A program made the translations under genes and the position numbers. Under the pieces are notes generated by a model that was given only the letters and a program-made list of their open reading frames with translations, ran no database searches and had not been told where the DNA came from. 64,000 nucleotides of DNA, from assembly GCA_030825115.1 (NCBI GenBank), contig JAPJQL010000003.1:156326-220325 (forward strand), given 5' to 3'. Positions 33,779 through 42,646 of this stretch are shown piece by piece; the stretch's first letter is position 1, and every line of letters starts with the position of its first letter. The stretch is from Lachnospiraceae bacterium (GTDB taxonomy: Bacteria > Bacillota > Clostridia > Lachnospirales > Lachnospiraceae).

Positions 33779-33807
33779 ATTATATGATTTTTCCCTGTCC
33801 CAGACAA
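33779..33807 (-). promoter_or_regulatory. Promoter of the coiled-coil gene
   Basis: Minus strand TTGTCT (33802-33807), 17-bp spacer, TATAAT (33779-33784), about 120 bp upstream of the start codon. Confidence 0.55.
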
Positions 33808-34037
33808 TAGCTTCCTTTTTTCTTTTTCTTTTTACTTTGGAATCCTGCCTGAAATCAGGCTGAATATCAATTTATGAATCGTTTCGTGCCGGACGGCACG
33901 GGGAAATGTGTGATACGTTACAACAACTTATGATAGTTCTTATCTGCCAAGGCTATCATCTGGTAGGAATACTTTATCATATCCATAGCTCATTTTCAAG
34001 TGAAATTACGACAAAATTATTAGCTGTGCCAAGTCCA

Positions 34038-34073
34038 GATGGCAACAATCCCAATCATATGATTATTGCCATC
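34038..34073 (-). terminator. Hairpin downstream of the GGDEF gene
   Basis: In the minus-strand RNA a 12-bp stem (GATGGCAATAAT with ATTGTTGCCATC, one G-U pair) forms 33 bp after the stop. No U run follows, so it may be a stabilising or weak termination structure. Confidence 0.45.
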
Positions 34074-34106
34074 CTGCCACAATCCCCCCTATAACTTCAC
34101 CGCTCC

Positions 34107-36026
34107 CTACATGGAATATCCGTTTTTCCCATTCTGCTTGGTGCGATAAAGAGCAGCGTCCGCCTTCTCATAGAGAGAATCAAAATCCGTACCGTCTTCC
34201 GGGGCTATCGCAATCCCGATACTTGCTGATATCTCCCGGCTCTTTTCTGCCTTCGTGCAGACACAGTTTAAAGCTGCAGACAGTTCGATCGCTTTCCTTG
34301 CCACCCATTCCCTGTCCGGAACGGGGATAAACGCCACAAACTCATCTCCGCCAATCCTCCCCAGCACATCTTCTTCCCTGAAATTTTTCCTGATGATGCC
34401 GGTAAATTCTCTGATGCAGGCATCGCCAAATGCATGACCCAAACTGTCGTTCACCTGTTTGAAATCATCAATATCAAACAGGAAAAATGCATACCTGCCT
34501 CCTGGATTTTGAGATAACATATCGCTGACCCTGCGCCTTGTGGCTGTCTTTGTATAAAATCTCGTCATTTCATCGATATATGCCAGCATCTCCTTCTTCT
34601 TATCGGAATCGATGTTTTTGCGGTATGTAAACATGTGAAGGCATCCATCCTCATCAGAGTAGAACACGTATGCGTCAATCCTCATCCAAAAATAGTGGAT
34701 TCCGTCCTGGGTGATCATGAGATCATAGCTCAGATGATTATTCCCCGCTTCATACTCGCGAACGATATTTTCCGGGTCAAACGTGGAGATATAGCCCTCC
34801 CTGTACTCCGCCTTGACCTGCTTTTTTGCAATGACCCGAAGCCCCTGGTCATAGGGCAGCCCTTTGGCCCCAAGACTTTCAAAATATTCTTCCGTCCGGC
34901 TGTTTGCAGCCCGGTTTTTTGTGATATTTAATTCATAAATATTGTCGTAGAGCTGCTCTGTTGCCTTTTTAAAAACCTCCTGCCGCTCTTTTACCAATAT
35001 CATGATCTGCCGGTTAAAGTTCCGGATGACGGAGGTGACAATGAGCATTACAACGATCGCCACCGCAGCGATGATGATCATGCTCTGGTAGATCCTGGCC
35101 TTCATCACATGAAGGATATCCCCGTCATCCTGCTCCACCACCAGATGCCAGGACAGTTCCGGAATATATCTGGATACCACAAAACTCTTCTCATGGCTGC
35201 CTTCCGTCCCGGTCCAAAGTTCCAGATTGGTCCCGCCTTCCTTCCATGCCAGTATCTGTTCCCGAATCGACTCCTTTTTTTCACGTTCAAACCAGTCGAT
35301 TCCTTCATAACCGGTGCAGACTGAGGAAATCTCGATGATTCCGGCCTCATTCAGAAGATATGCTTTCACGTGATACTCGTCTTCATAACTTTTCAAAAAT
35401 TTCTTCAGATGGCTGTCCCGGATTCCAACCCCCACGATTCCAAGCACCGCTCCGTCATGTCCCTGTATCTTACAATTCACAAATGCAGTAATGGCATTAT
35501 CCGACCCGTCCGCCTCATCATTGTCCACATTGATCGTATAGTCCCGTTCACTTTCCATCAAATCAAAATACCAGCTGTTTTCCGGGTTTTCTTCGGTGAG
35601 GACACGGTCGATCCCATTGAAATTGTAGTACCGTTTGGTTGCATCGGACACTAAAAAAACGGAATCAAATCCATATTTCTCCCGGTAAGTTTTGAGATAA
35701 TCCTGTATGGTGTCCGTATATGCCTCATCATCCCCCCGCTCCAACTCATGGACAAGGTGATCTTTCAGCAGGCAGTCATGGGCCATCGTCAGGGAAACGT
35801 TCACCGGCCTGGTTAGCATGGAGGTAAACTGATAATAAATCCCATCCGTCGAGAGTGCCGACACCTGCTCTAAGCTGTTCATGGATATCTGATAATTCGC
35901 ACGGTAGCTGAACACCGCAATGATCAGGAATCCCATGACCAGCATAATGCTGATCAACAGATTTGTTCTAAATAACTCTTTGCTCTTCAACGCCATGCGC
36001 CTCCGAATTTTCCCAAAAAATATCAT
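34107..36026 (-). CDS. Membrane-bound diguanylate cyclase with dCache-like sensor
   Basis: A 639-residue protein. A membrane helix near 22-43 and another near 315-340 enclose an extracytoplasmic domain of about 270 residues with the look of a double Cache sensor (YYNFNGIDRVLTEENP, GIVGVGIRDSHLKKFL). A cytoplasmic linker of about 140 residues, possibly PAS-like, leads to a C-terminal GGDEF domain. The catalytic loop is GRIGGDEF, and RxxD (REED) lies five residues before it, so the product-inhibition I-site is intact. It should make cyclic di-GMP in response to an external ligand. The target might include PilB in this window. Met11 is an alternative start with GGAGG only 3 nt upstream. Confidence 0.92.
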   Translation of the reverse strand: MIFFGKIRRRMALKSKELFRTNLLISIMLVMGFLIIAVFSYRANYQISMNSLEQVSALSTDGIYYQFTSMLTRPVNVSLTMAHDCLLKDHLVHELERGDDEAYTDTIQDYLKTYREKYGFDSVFLVSDATKRYYNFNGIDRVLTEENPENSWYFDLMESERDYTINVDNDEADGSDNAITAFVNCKIQGHDGAVLGIVGVGIRDSHLKKFLKSYEDEYHVKAYLLNEAGIIEISSVCTGYEGIDWFEREKKESIREQILAWKEGGTNLELWTGTEGSHEKSFVVSRYIPELSWHLVVEQDDGDILHVMKARIYQSMIIIAAVAIVVMLIVTSVIRNFNRQIMILVKERQEVFKKATEQLYDNIYELNITKNRAANSRTEEYFESLGAKGLPYDQGLRVIAKKQVKAEYREGYISTFDPENIVREYEAGNNHLSYDLMITQDGIHYFWMRIDAYVFYSDEDGCLHMFTYRKNIDSDKKKEMLAYIDEMTRFYTKTATRRRVSDMLSQNPGGRYAFFLFDIDDFKQVNDSLGHAFGDACIREFTGIIRKNFREEDVLGRIGGDEFVAFIPVPDREWVARKAIELSAALNCVCTKAEKSREISASIGIAIAPEDGTDFDSLYEKADAALYRTKQNGKNGYSM

Positions 36027-36046
36027 TGACGAAGTTACTCTTTTCC

Positions 36047-36052
36047 ATTATA
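36047..36052 (-). promoter_or_regulatory. Extended -10 promoter of the GGDEF gene
   Basis: Minus strand TGGTATAAT, a perfect extended -10, lies about 21 bp upstream of the first start codon. The -35 region is weak. The short leader favours the Met11 start or leaderless-like initiation. Confidence 0.45.
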
Positions 36053-36160
36053 CCAGAAGCAGAATAAAATTTCCGCAATATTCTGCAATAAATAAAGCGT
36101 CTGCTTCAGCTGCCCCTCCACCGGAGGATTTTTATATCATAGAACACTTTCCTATGATAC

Positions 36161-36197
36161 AAAATAACCGCTCTCCCAATCAGGAAAAACGGTTACT
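36161..36197 (-). terminator. Candidate terminator of the apbE-EamA transcript
   Basis: GTAACCG pairs with CGGTTAT across a 17-nt loop, followed by TTTTG on the minus strand. It is a weak stem 14 bp after the transporter stop. Confidence 0.45.
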
Positions 36198-36210
36198 TTC
36201 AGCGCTTTAT

Positions 36211-37167
36211 TCAGTTATCGCTCCGGCTGACAGCTCCACCCGGCAGCAGCCGTGAAAATGTTCCGGCAGGAACCTGGGCAAGAATGATCGCCCCAAATAC
36301 CAACACGCAGCCGGACAGTTCTTTCGGCGACATCTTCTGCCCCAAAAGTACCCAGCCCGCCAGGAGGGAAAATACCGATTCCATGCTCATGATCAGGGAA
36401 GCGATCGTTGGCTCCACATCCTTTTGTGCGATCACCTGAAGCGTATACCCCACGCCGCATGACATCACGCCCGCATACAGAACCGGCGCCCATGCCGCCA
36501 TCACCGCCTCCCATGTCGGACGTTCAAATAAAAACATAAAAACAGAAGAAATGATTCCGGCAGTAAAAAACTGTACACAGGAGATCACCACGCCATCTGC
36601 CTTCGGTGAAAAATAGTCAATGACCAGAATATGGAGAGAGAACCCAATCGCGCAGAGAAATACTAAAAAATCTCCCCTGCTGATAGAAAATCCTTCCGTG
36701 ATACAAAGCAGGTACATCCCAGCCGCCGCGATCGCAACACTGACCCAGATATTAAGCCCCACCTTCTTCCTGAGGAACAGTCCAAGGACCGGTACGATGA
36801 TGATATACAGGGACGTAATAAACCCTGCCTTTCCAACCGTCGTCTGGGCGATGCCAAACTGCTGGAGCGTGCTGCCCAGACAGATAAATATCCCACAGCA
36901 CACACCGCCGATTATCCCTGTCTTCCTCTGCCTTTTCTGCTCCTCCCGGCTAAGCTGCCCCCCATTCCCTTTTCTCAAAAAGAAAATACAGGGAACCAGC
37001 ACCAGGCCTCCCAGGATAAACCTGCAGGCATTGAATGTAAAAGCCCCTACATAATTCATGCCCTCGCTCTGCGCCACAAATGCGACGCCCCATATGAGAG
37101 CCGTCAATGTCAGCATGGCGCTGCTGCGATATGATTTCTTTTTACTATCTGTCTGTCCGTGATTCAT
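36211..37167 (-). CDS. EamA/DMT-family transporter
   Basis: A 318-residue inner-membrane protein with about ten hydrophobic helices in two EamA repeats. The first repeat contains ALIWGVAFVAQSEGMNYVG and the second begins near GDFLVFLCAIGFSLHILVIDYF; GVGYTLQVIAQKDVEPTIASLIMSMESVFSLL is the typical late motif of the family. Members export amino acids and other metabolites, or import nucleotide sugars; the substrate is not visible. AGGAG lies 10 nt before the ATG. It starts 47 bp after apbE and probably shares its transcript, but no functional tie is known. Confidence 0.9.
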   Translation of the reverse strand: MNHGQTDSKKKSYRSSAMLTLTALIWGVAFVAQSEGMNYVGAFTFNACRFILGGLVLVPCIFFLRKGNGGQLSREEQKRQRKTGIIGGVCCGIFICLGSTLQQFGIAQTTVGKAGFITSLYIIIVPVLGLFLRKKVGLNIWVSVAIAAAGMYLLCITEGFSISRGDFLVFLCAIGFSLHILVIDYFSPKADGVVISCVQFFTAGIISSVFMFLFERPTWEAVMAAWAPVLYAGVMSCGVGYTLQVIAQKDVEPTIASLIMSMESVFSLLAGWVLLGQKMSPKELSGCVLVFGAIILAQVPAGTFSRLLPGGAVSRSDN

Positions 37168-37214
37168 CGCTTTTGTACTCCTGTTCTGTTCATCTTAATA
37201 TCTCTGTTATTCCC

Positions 37215-38267
37215 CTATCTGTCATCCAGATAAGCGGAAAATCCGGAACTGAAAACCTCTTCTCCATCCGGCATCACCCAGATTGCTTCTGTATCCTTCA
37301 TGGACTCGATCAAAGCCTTCCCCTGCTCAAGGGGCATGTTGAATACTGCCGTCGACAGAGCATCCGCCATCGCCGAATCCCTGCACAGGATTGTCACAGC
37401 CTGATATTCGTTCCATGGCATCAAAGTATCCGGGTTGATGATATGATGGTAGCGCACCCCGTCAACCGTGTAAAACCGTTGATACGTCCCGCTCGTCACC
37501 AATGACATATCTTCCAGCCGCAGCGCGTGCAGATACACATTCCTGCTGGAAGTATCCGGATTCTGGATTCCCACACGCCAGGGCGTGCCGTCTGCTCGCA
37601 TTCCCAGAGTCTGCACATTCCCGCCTGCACTGACAATCGCGGAGCTCACCCCCCGCGCCTTCAGCAGTTCACACAATTTGCCCACGGCATACCCTTTGGC
37701 GACCGCCCCCACATCCAGCTTCATGGAAGAATCAGCCAGATATACGGTGGATGCATTGTGGGCGATCTTCATCTTGCCAATATCAGTATAGCGGTCCGCC
37801 AGCTCCAGCTCACTCCTGTCAGGAATCTGTGCCAGCTCCGGCTTCTGCATCCCCGCCGACCGGTAGTCATGCCAGATCTCAAGCACGCTTCCCATCGCCA
37901 CATTCACCTTTCCATCCGTCAGCTGATACGTATCTGCGGCAAATTCTAAAAGTTTCAGGATTTCCCGGTCCACCTTCACCGGCTTGATCCCCGCATTATC
38001 ATTGATGGTCTTTATATTATTGACTCCATCATAGTTATTGTAGATATCAAACAGCATGTGGTATTTCTGCAGCAGCTCATGAAGTTCCGGCTCCAATTCG
38101 CGGAATTTTTCCTCGCTCTCCATGCAGACTGTCACCGTAGTAATCGTGTCAAAACAATCCAGATACTTAACCTCATATTCTTTGAGCTTTTTCTCTCCCG
38201 CACAGCCCGACACCGCCATGATCAGCAAGGCCACGGCTGCCAGCCAGCCAAATCTTCGTCTTTTCAT
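37215..38267 (-). CDS. apbE: ApbE, FAD:protein FMN transferase (lipoprotein)
   Basis: A 350-residue surface lipoprotein. The signal peptide ends in the lipobox VSGC (Cys22), so the mature protein is anchored outside the membrane. MGSVLEIWHDYR, the strongly conserved LDVGAVAKGYAVGK near 175-190 and ILCRDSAMADALSTAVF near 300 are ApbE family motifs; the last includes the Asp/Ser metal-binding site. ApbE attaches FMN to Thr or Ser in extracytoplasmic redox proteins, for example RnfG and NqrC types. The flavinylated target is not adjacent; a NusG-II/Gx transporter pair, often linked to such redox systems, lies at 46133-47101. A dyad, ACCGGA-N5-TCCGGT (38290-38306), lies upstream. Confidence 0.94.
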   Translation of the reverse strand: MKRRRFGWLAAVALLIMAVSGCAGEKKLKEYEVKYLDCFDTITTVTVCMESEEKFRELEPELHELLQKYHMLFDIYNNYDGVNNIKTINDNAGIKPVKVDREILKLLEFAADTYQLTDGKVNVAMGSVLEIWHDYRSAGMQKPELAQIPDRSELELADRYTDIGKMKIAHNASTVYLADSSMKLDVGAVAKGYAVGKLCELLKARGVSSAIVSAGGNVQTLGMRADGTPWRVGIQNPDTSSRNVYLHALRLEDMSLVTSGTYQRFYTVDGVRYHHIINPDTLMPWNEYQAVTILCRDSAMADALSTAVFNMPLEQGKALIESMKDTEAIWVMPDGEEVFSSGFSAYLDDR

Positions 38268-38331
38268 GCAATTCCTCTCTTATTGACAGACCGGACGTTC
38301 TCCGGTATCCGATTTTTGCACATACGGTTTC

Positions 38332-38359
38332 ATAATAACACAAAAAAGGAACCATGCAA
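38332..38359 (-). promoter_or_regulatory. Candidate apbE promoter
   Basis: Minus strand TTGCAT (38354-38359), 16-bp spacer, TATTAT (38332-38337). It overlaps the loop of the terminator that ends the LysR gene. Confidence 0.4.
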
Positions 38360-38382
38360 AGTACATCATTCCTTTCTTTTTT
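38343..38382 (-). terminator. Terminator of the LysR gene
   Basis: AAAGGAA pairs with TTCCTTT around a 17-nt loop and is followed by a T run on the minus strand, about 45 bp after the stop codon. Confidence 0.55.
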
Positions 38383-38426
38383 CTTACATTCGCCTCCGGG
38401 ATTCCCGATATGGGGCAATCAGTCAT

Positions 38427-39329
38427 TTATGTATATTTCTTTTTGGAATATTCATAGTATATTTTTGTGATTTCCTGCAATATCTCCGTATGTTCAAAAT
38501 CCTTATGGTATACCATATTGATCTCCCGGGTCATACTTAAGTTCTCAATCGGCAGCCCCGCCATCTTCCCCTTGCGGATTTCGGGGGCAAATGTACTGCG
38601 CGGCAGGATGGAGACACCAAAATTCCTTCTCACCAGATCCTTGATCGTTGCCACGTTATCCACTTCAAGCGTCACGTCAAACTCCTCCAAAGACACATTA
38701 TTGCTCTCCAGATGGGAGGCAAACAGATTCCGGGTATTGGAATCCGGCAGCCGGAGGATCAGTTTTTCCCGCTTTAACTGGTCCAGAGTAACGATATTCT
38801 GCCTGGCAAGTGGATTTTCCTTGGATACCGCAAGAATCAGAGAATCGGTATCCAGCATGACAGAATTGAAATTGCTGTCCACGATTTTTCCCTCTACGAT
38901 CACGATGTCCAGCTCGTACGTTTTCAGTTTATAATAAAGATTATTTATGCTGTCAGAAGTAATCGTTATGCGGCAGCCGGATTTCAGACTGCTGTATTTT
39001 GCCAGAACTTCCACCATGATATTGCTCTCTGCTGTGTGGGTGATTCCCACCGAAAGCCGTGTGATATTGCGCCGCTCGTCAATCAGGCTCTGTTCCAGAT
39101 TCTGATAAAGCGTCTGGATCCTTCTCGCATATTTGACCGCAATTTCCCCTTCTGCCGTGATTTTCAGGGCTCCTTCCCCCCTTACGAACAGGGTCGTCCC
39201 AAGCTCCTGCTCCAGCTGCCGGATATGCTGGCTCACTGCCGGCTGGGTCAAAGACAGCTGCTCTGCCGCCTTTGTAAAATTCTTTGTCTCGCTGACCTTC
39301 AGCAGGGTCTGCAGACGGGCATCCATCAT
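38427..39329 (-). CDS. LysR-family transcriptional regulator
   Basis: A 300-residue regulator. Residues about 1-60 form the winged HTH (FTKAAEQLSLTQPAVSQHIRQLEQELG), and the rest is the periplasmic-binding-protein-like effector domain. The ATG at 39329 follows GGGAGG by 8 nt; an upstream in-frame ATG lacks a site. It is transcribed divergently from the antiporter at 39511 and the gap contains a short dyad at the antiporter promoter, so it probably controls that gene and itself. The effector is unknown; the C-terminal domain resembles CysB/CbbR-type effector domains only in general layout. Confidence 0.93.
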   Translation of the reverse strand: MMDARLQTLLKVSETKNFTKAAEQLSLTQPAVSQHIRQLEQELGTTLFVRGEGALKITAEGEIAVKYARRIQTLYQNLEQSLIDERRNITRLSVGITHTAESNIMVEVLAKYSSLKSGCRITITSDSINNLYYKLKTYELDIVIVEGKIVDSNFNSVMLDTDSLILAVSKENPLARQNIVTLDQLKREKLILRLPDSNTRNLFASHLESNNVSLEEFDVTLEVDNVATIKDLVRRNFGVSILPRSTFAPEIRKGKMAGLPIENLSMTREINMVYHKDFEHTEILQEITKIYYEYSKKKYT

Positions 39330-39380
39330 CGCAAATACCTCCCCATTACAAATCATTATAGATATCATATATTCTATAAT

Positions 39381-39408
39381 TTGCCATTATGGCGTTTGTC
39401 GCTATAAT
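39381..39408 (+). promoter_or_regulatory. Antiporter promoter with overlapping dyad
   Basis: Plus strand TTGCCA (39381-39386), 16-bp spacer, TATAAT (39403-39408). The perfect dyad GCCAT-T-ATGGC (39383-39393) overlaps the -35 box and has the T-N-A layout expected near LysR sites. Confidence 0.6.
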
Positions 39409-39510
39409 TATAACATAAATAAGAATTTCCCGAAAGCACTGATTTCACAGGCGTTCCGGGTGAAGCAGCGGATCGTGCAGACGGAATTCAAATATATGGA
39501 GGAAATTATC

Positions 39511-40764
39511 ATGGGGATGTTTTACAACCAAATGGATGAGTCCACGCAGGTACTGTGTGTACTCGCAATCATCTTATTCGCAGGATTTATCGTCACTCGC
39601 CTGACCAAGCGCCTTCACCTGCCAAATGTCAGCGGATATATCATAGCAGGCGTATTGATCGGTCCCTGCTGCCTGAAGCTGGTCTCGCAGGACATCTTGG
39701 GCCACATGGGCTTCATGAGCGATATCGCACTTGCATTTATCGCATTTGGAGTCGGAAAATTTTTCAAAAAAGAAGTGATCATGGAAGCCGGGCTGAAGAT
39801 CATCGTCATAACCATATTTGAAGCGCTCACGGCCGGAATCCTGGTGACGGTCAGCATGCGCCTTCTGTTTAAGATGGACTGGAATTTTGCCCTGCTCCTT
39901 GGTGCGATCGCCACGGCCACCGCACCTGCAAGCACGATGATGACCATCCACCAGTACCATGCAAAAGGAGATTTTGTCAACTCGCTCCTTCAGGTAGTGG
40001 CGCTGGACGATGTGGTCTGCCTGCTGACCTTCAGCGTGGTAGTCGCTATCGTCAATGCACGGACAGCCGGACATATCTCCGTAACCGATGTGGTGCTTCC
40101 TATCGTCACCAATGCCGGCGGCATTCTGCTTGGCTTTTTATGCGGTATCCTGCTTTCCCGCCTTCTGACTCCGGCCAGAAGCAAAGACAACCGCCTGATC
40201 CTTGCAGTCGCAATGCTGCTCGGCATCTCCGGCGTGTGTGCGTTTTTCAGCCTGTCTCCACTTTTATCCTGTATGATATTTGGAGCAACTTATATGAATA
40301 TCACGGATGACCGCAAGCTGTTTAAGCAAGTGAACCGTTTTACGCCTCCGGTGATGAGCATGTTTTTCATCATCTCCGGCATGAACCTGGACCTGGGCGC
40401 CATCCAGACCGCAGGCATCATCGGAGTCAGCTACTTCCTCATCCGCATTGTGGGCAAATATGCAGGAGTCTATGCAGGCTGCGTCCTGACCTCCATGCCT
40501 CCGCATATCAAAAAATACATGGGGCTTGCCCTGATCCCCCAGGCAGGCGTAGCAATCGGCCTCGCCTTCCTCGGGCAAAGAATGCTTCCTGATGAAATGG
40601 GAAGCCTGCTGCTGACGATCATCCTGTCTTCTTCCGTCCTCTATGAACTGGTGGGTCCGGCATGTGCAAAGATGTCGTTCTTCCTGTCTGGGGCGATCAA
40701 TAAAGAAGCGATCCAATCGGCGAAGAGGTATCATCCGCCGCAGATGGCCGCAAAAGGGTCTTGA
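39511..40764 (+). CDS. CPA2-family cation/proton antiporter
   Basis: A 417-residue protein with about twelve membrane helices, a KefB/NapA-type Na+/H+ exchanger domain without the C-terminal RCK domain. PNVSGYIIAGVLIGP and AFGVGKFFKKE are family motifs in the first helices; GAIATATAPAS and VALDDVVCLL carry the ion-binding Asp pair (about 145-165). The start is chosen at 39511 because GGAGG lies 8 nt upstream; the frame is open much further without similarity. It is divergent from the LysR gene. Whether it moves Na+ or K+ cannot be read from sequence. Confidence 0.92.
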   Translation: MGMFYNQMDESTQVLCVLAIILFAGFIVTRLTKRLHLPNVSGYIIAGVLIGPCCLKLVSQDILGHMGFMSDIALAFIAFGVGKFFKKEVIMEAGLKIIVITIFEALTAGILVTVSMRLLFKMDWNFALLLGAIATATAPASTMMTIHQYHAKGDFVNSLLQVVALDDVVCLLTFSVVVAIVNARTAGHISVTDVVLPIVTNAGGILLGFLCGILLSRLLTPARSKDNRLILAVAMLLGISGVCAFFSLSPLLSCMIFGATYMNITDDRKLFKQVNRFTPPVMSMFFIISGMNLDLGAIQTAGIIGVSYFLIRIVGKYAGVYAGCVLTSMPPHIKKYMGLALIPQAGVAIGLAFLGQRMLPDEMGSLLLTIILSSSVLYELVGPACAKMSFFLSGAINKEAIQSAKRYHPPQMAAKGS

Positions 40765-40774
40765 TGTTCCCCCT

Positions 40775-42646
40775 CTATTCAAACTGCGCCCGGTACATCT
40801 GATAGTAATGTCCTTTTTGTTCCATCAGCTCTGCATGGCTTCCCTGCTCTACTACCTCTCCATCCTGGACTACCAGGATTTGATCCGCATTGCGGATCGT
40901 GGAGAGTCTGTGGGCAATTACAAAGCAGGTCTTGTCCTGCATCAGCCTGCGCATCGCCGCCTGGATCTGGACCTCCGTTCTCGTATCAACATTGGAGGTG
41001 GCTTCGTCCAGAATCACCATTCTGGACTCTAAAAGCATCGCCCTCGCAATCGTCAGAAGCTGTTTCTGCCCTTTGCTGATATTGCCGCCATTTTCTCTCA
41101 AGACCATATCGTATCCCTCCGGCAGCTGCATGATAAAGGAGTGGATTCTGGCCGCTTTTGCAGCGGCAACCACCTCTTCCATCGAAGCGTCTTCTCTGCC
41201 GTATGCCAGATTTTCAAATATGGTGCCGTGAAACAGCCAGGTGTCCTGGAGCACCATCGCATATGCTTTGCGGAGGCTTTCCCGCGTAATCTCGGGCAAT
41301 TCATGCCCGTCCACCCGGATCACCCCGGCATCCACATCATAAAACCGCATCAGCAGATTGATCAGCGTCGTCTTTCCGGCTCCGGTCGGTCCTACAATCG
41401 CAATCAGTTTTCCCGGCTCCACGTTTAAGCTCAGGTCATGAAGGATTGTTTTTTCCGGCTCGTATCCGAAGCTTACATGGGATAGTTCCACTTCTCCCCG
41501 GACAGATCCTTCTGTGCCGGACGGACGACCGAGTACGGCTGCGCCCACGACATCCTCAGGCTCCGGGATCTCATCCATCAGGCGGAATACCCGCTCTGCC
41601 GCCGCCAGGGCAGACTGAAGGTCGCTCATGATATTGGCGGCCTCGTTGATCGGACCGGAGAATTTTCTGGAGTACAGCACAAAGGAAGATATCTGCCCCA
41701 CTGTCATCATCCCCATCATATAGAGAAATGCCCCGAATACGCTGATCAGTGATAAGGACAGGTTGTTGATAAAGTTTACCATCGGACCGACCACGCTTCC
41801 GTAATATTCTGCGCGGTAATACGTCTCCACCGCATCCCGGTTCTTCTCCCGAAACCGCCCGATGATCTGCTCCTCCTCACAGTAAGCCCGGATCGTCTTC
41901 TGCCCTCCGACCATCTCCTCGGCAAACCCGTTCAGCCTGCCAAGAGATGCCGACCTGGCGCGGAACAGCGGTCTTGTCTTACCGGTGATGAACTTCGTAA
42001 TACAGGCAGACAACGGCACTGTGACTGCAAAGACCAGAACCAGACGGGGCGAGATCGCCACCATCATGGACAATGCGCCGATAATCGTAATAAACGTAGT
42101 AAGAATCTGGATCAGGTCGCTTGAAAGGGACTCGTTGACCGTGTCGATATCGTATGAGATCCGGCTGATGATGTCTCCTGTCTGATGCATGTCATAATAT
42201 CCCACAGGCAGAGCCAGCATCCGGTCAAACACATCTTTCCGCATCTGGTATACCACTTTGCGGCTTATGGTGATCATCAGCACCGACAGACCGTAGGACA
42301 GGACAGACGACACGGTATAAAAAACCACCATCCAGCCGGCATAATAAAATACCCGCCTAAAGTCCACCAATCCAGGAGCTGTCCCTATGGCATCGATGGC
42401 ATACCCTGATAACAAAGGTCCAATCAGCGCAAGCAGGTTGCTCCCCACCGTCGCCGCCAATGCGATGCACAACAGCAGGCGGTAGCGCAGCAAATACTGC
42501 CCCAGCCTTCGGATCGTATGTTTCTTCTGCCGCAGGGTTTCCAGCCTCAGCGGCTCTGCCCCGGTTTTCATTCCCGGAATCCCGCCGCCTCCCGCTTTTC
42601 CCGCCCCTCCGGGCAGCCCTGCGCTGTTTCTGCTATATAATCCCAT
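40775..42646 (-). CDS. ABC exporter subunit with degenerate signature motif
   Basis: A 623-residue type IV ABC half-transporter: six membrane helices (about 40-330) fused to a nucleotide-binding domain. Walker A is GPTGAGKTT, Walker B ends in VILDEATSNVD with the catalytic Glu, and the signature is NISKGQKQL instead of LSGGQ. It follows its partner with a TGATG overlap, so the two are cotranslated as a heterodimer. The asymmetry, one Walker B with Glu and the other with Asp, is that of TM287/288-type multidrug exporters. A basic N-terminal tail of about 25 residues precedes the first helix; Met25 could be the start. Confidence 0.93.
   Translation of the reverse strand: MGLYSRNSAGLPGGAGKAGGGGIPGMKTGAEPLRLETLRQKKHTIRRLGQYLLRYRLLLCIALAATVGSNLLALIGPLLSGYAIDAIGTAPGLVDFRRVFYYAGWMVVFYTVSSVLSYGLSVLMITISRKVVYQMRKDVFDRMLALPVGYYDMHQTGDIISRISYDIDTVNESLSSDLIQILTTFITIIGALSMMVAISPRLVLVFAVTVPLSACITKFITGKTRPLFRARSASLGRLNGFAEEMVGGQKTIRAYCEEEQIIGRFREKNRDAVETYYRAEYYGSVVGPMVNFINNLSLSLISVFGAFLYMMGMMTVGQISSFVLYSRKFSGPINEAANIMSDLQSALAAAERVFRLMDEIPEPEDVVGAAVLGRPSGTEGSVRGEVELSHVSFGYEPEKTILHDLSLNVEPGKLIAIVGPTGAGKTTLINLLMRFYDVDAGVIRVDGHELPEITRESLRKAYAMVLQDTWLFHGTIFENLAYGREDASMEEVVAAAKAARIHSFIMQLPEGYDMVLRENGGNISKGQKQLLTIARAMLLESRMVILDEATSNVDTRTEVQIQAAMRRLMQDKTCFVIAHRLSTIRNADQILVVQDGEVVEQGSHAELMEQKGHYYQMYRAQFE

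Larger units (their letters stand above)
33657..34106. other. 450-bp non-coding stretch with tiny ORFs and small hairpins
   Basis: It contains the leader and promoter of the coiled-coil gene, three short overlapping ORFs (33657-33739), two small hairpins (33847-33860, GCCTGA-AA-TCAGGC; 33885-33900, CGTGCC-N4-GGCACG) and a hairpin after the GGDEF gene. A 62-codon plus-strand frame at 33906 has no ribosome binding site and looks accidental. Confidence 0.5.

Noticed and set aside
33906..34094. A 62-codon plus-strand frame in the gap before the GGDEF gene
   Set aside because: No Shine-Dalgarno, no promoter and no recognisable similarity.
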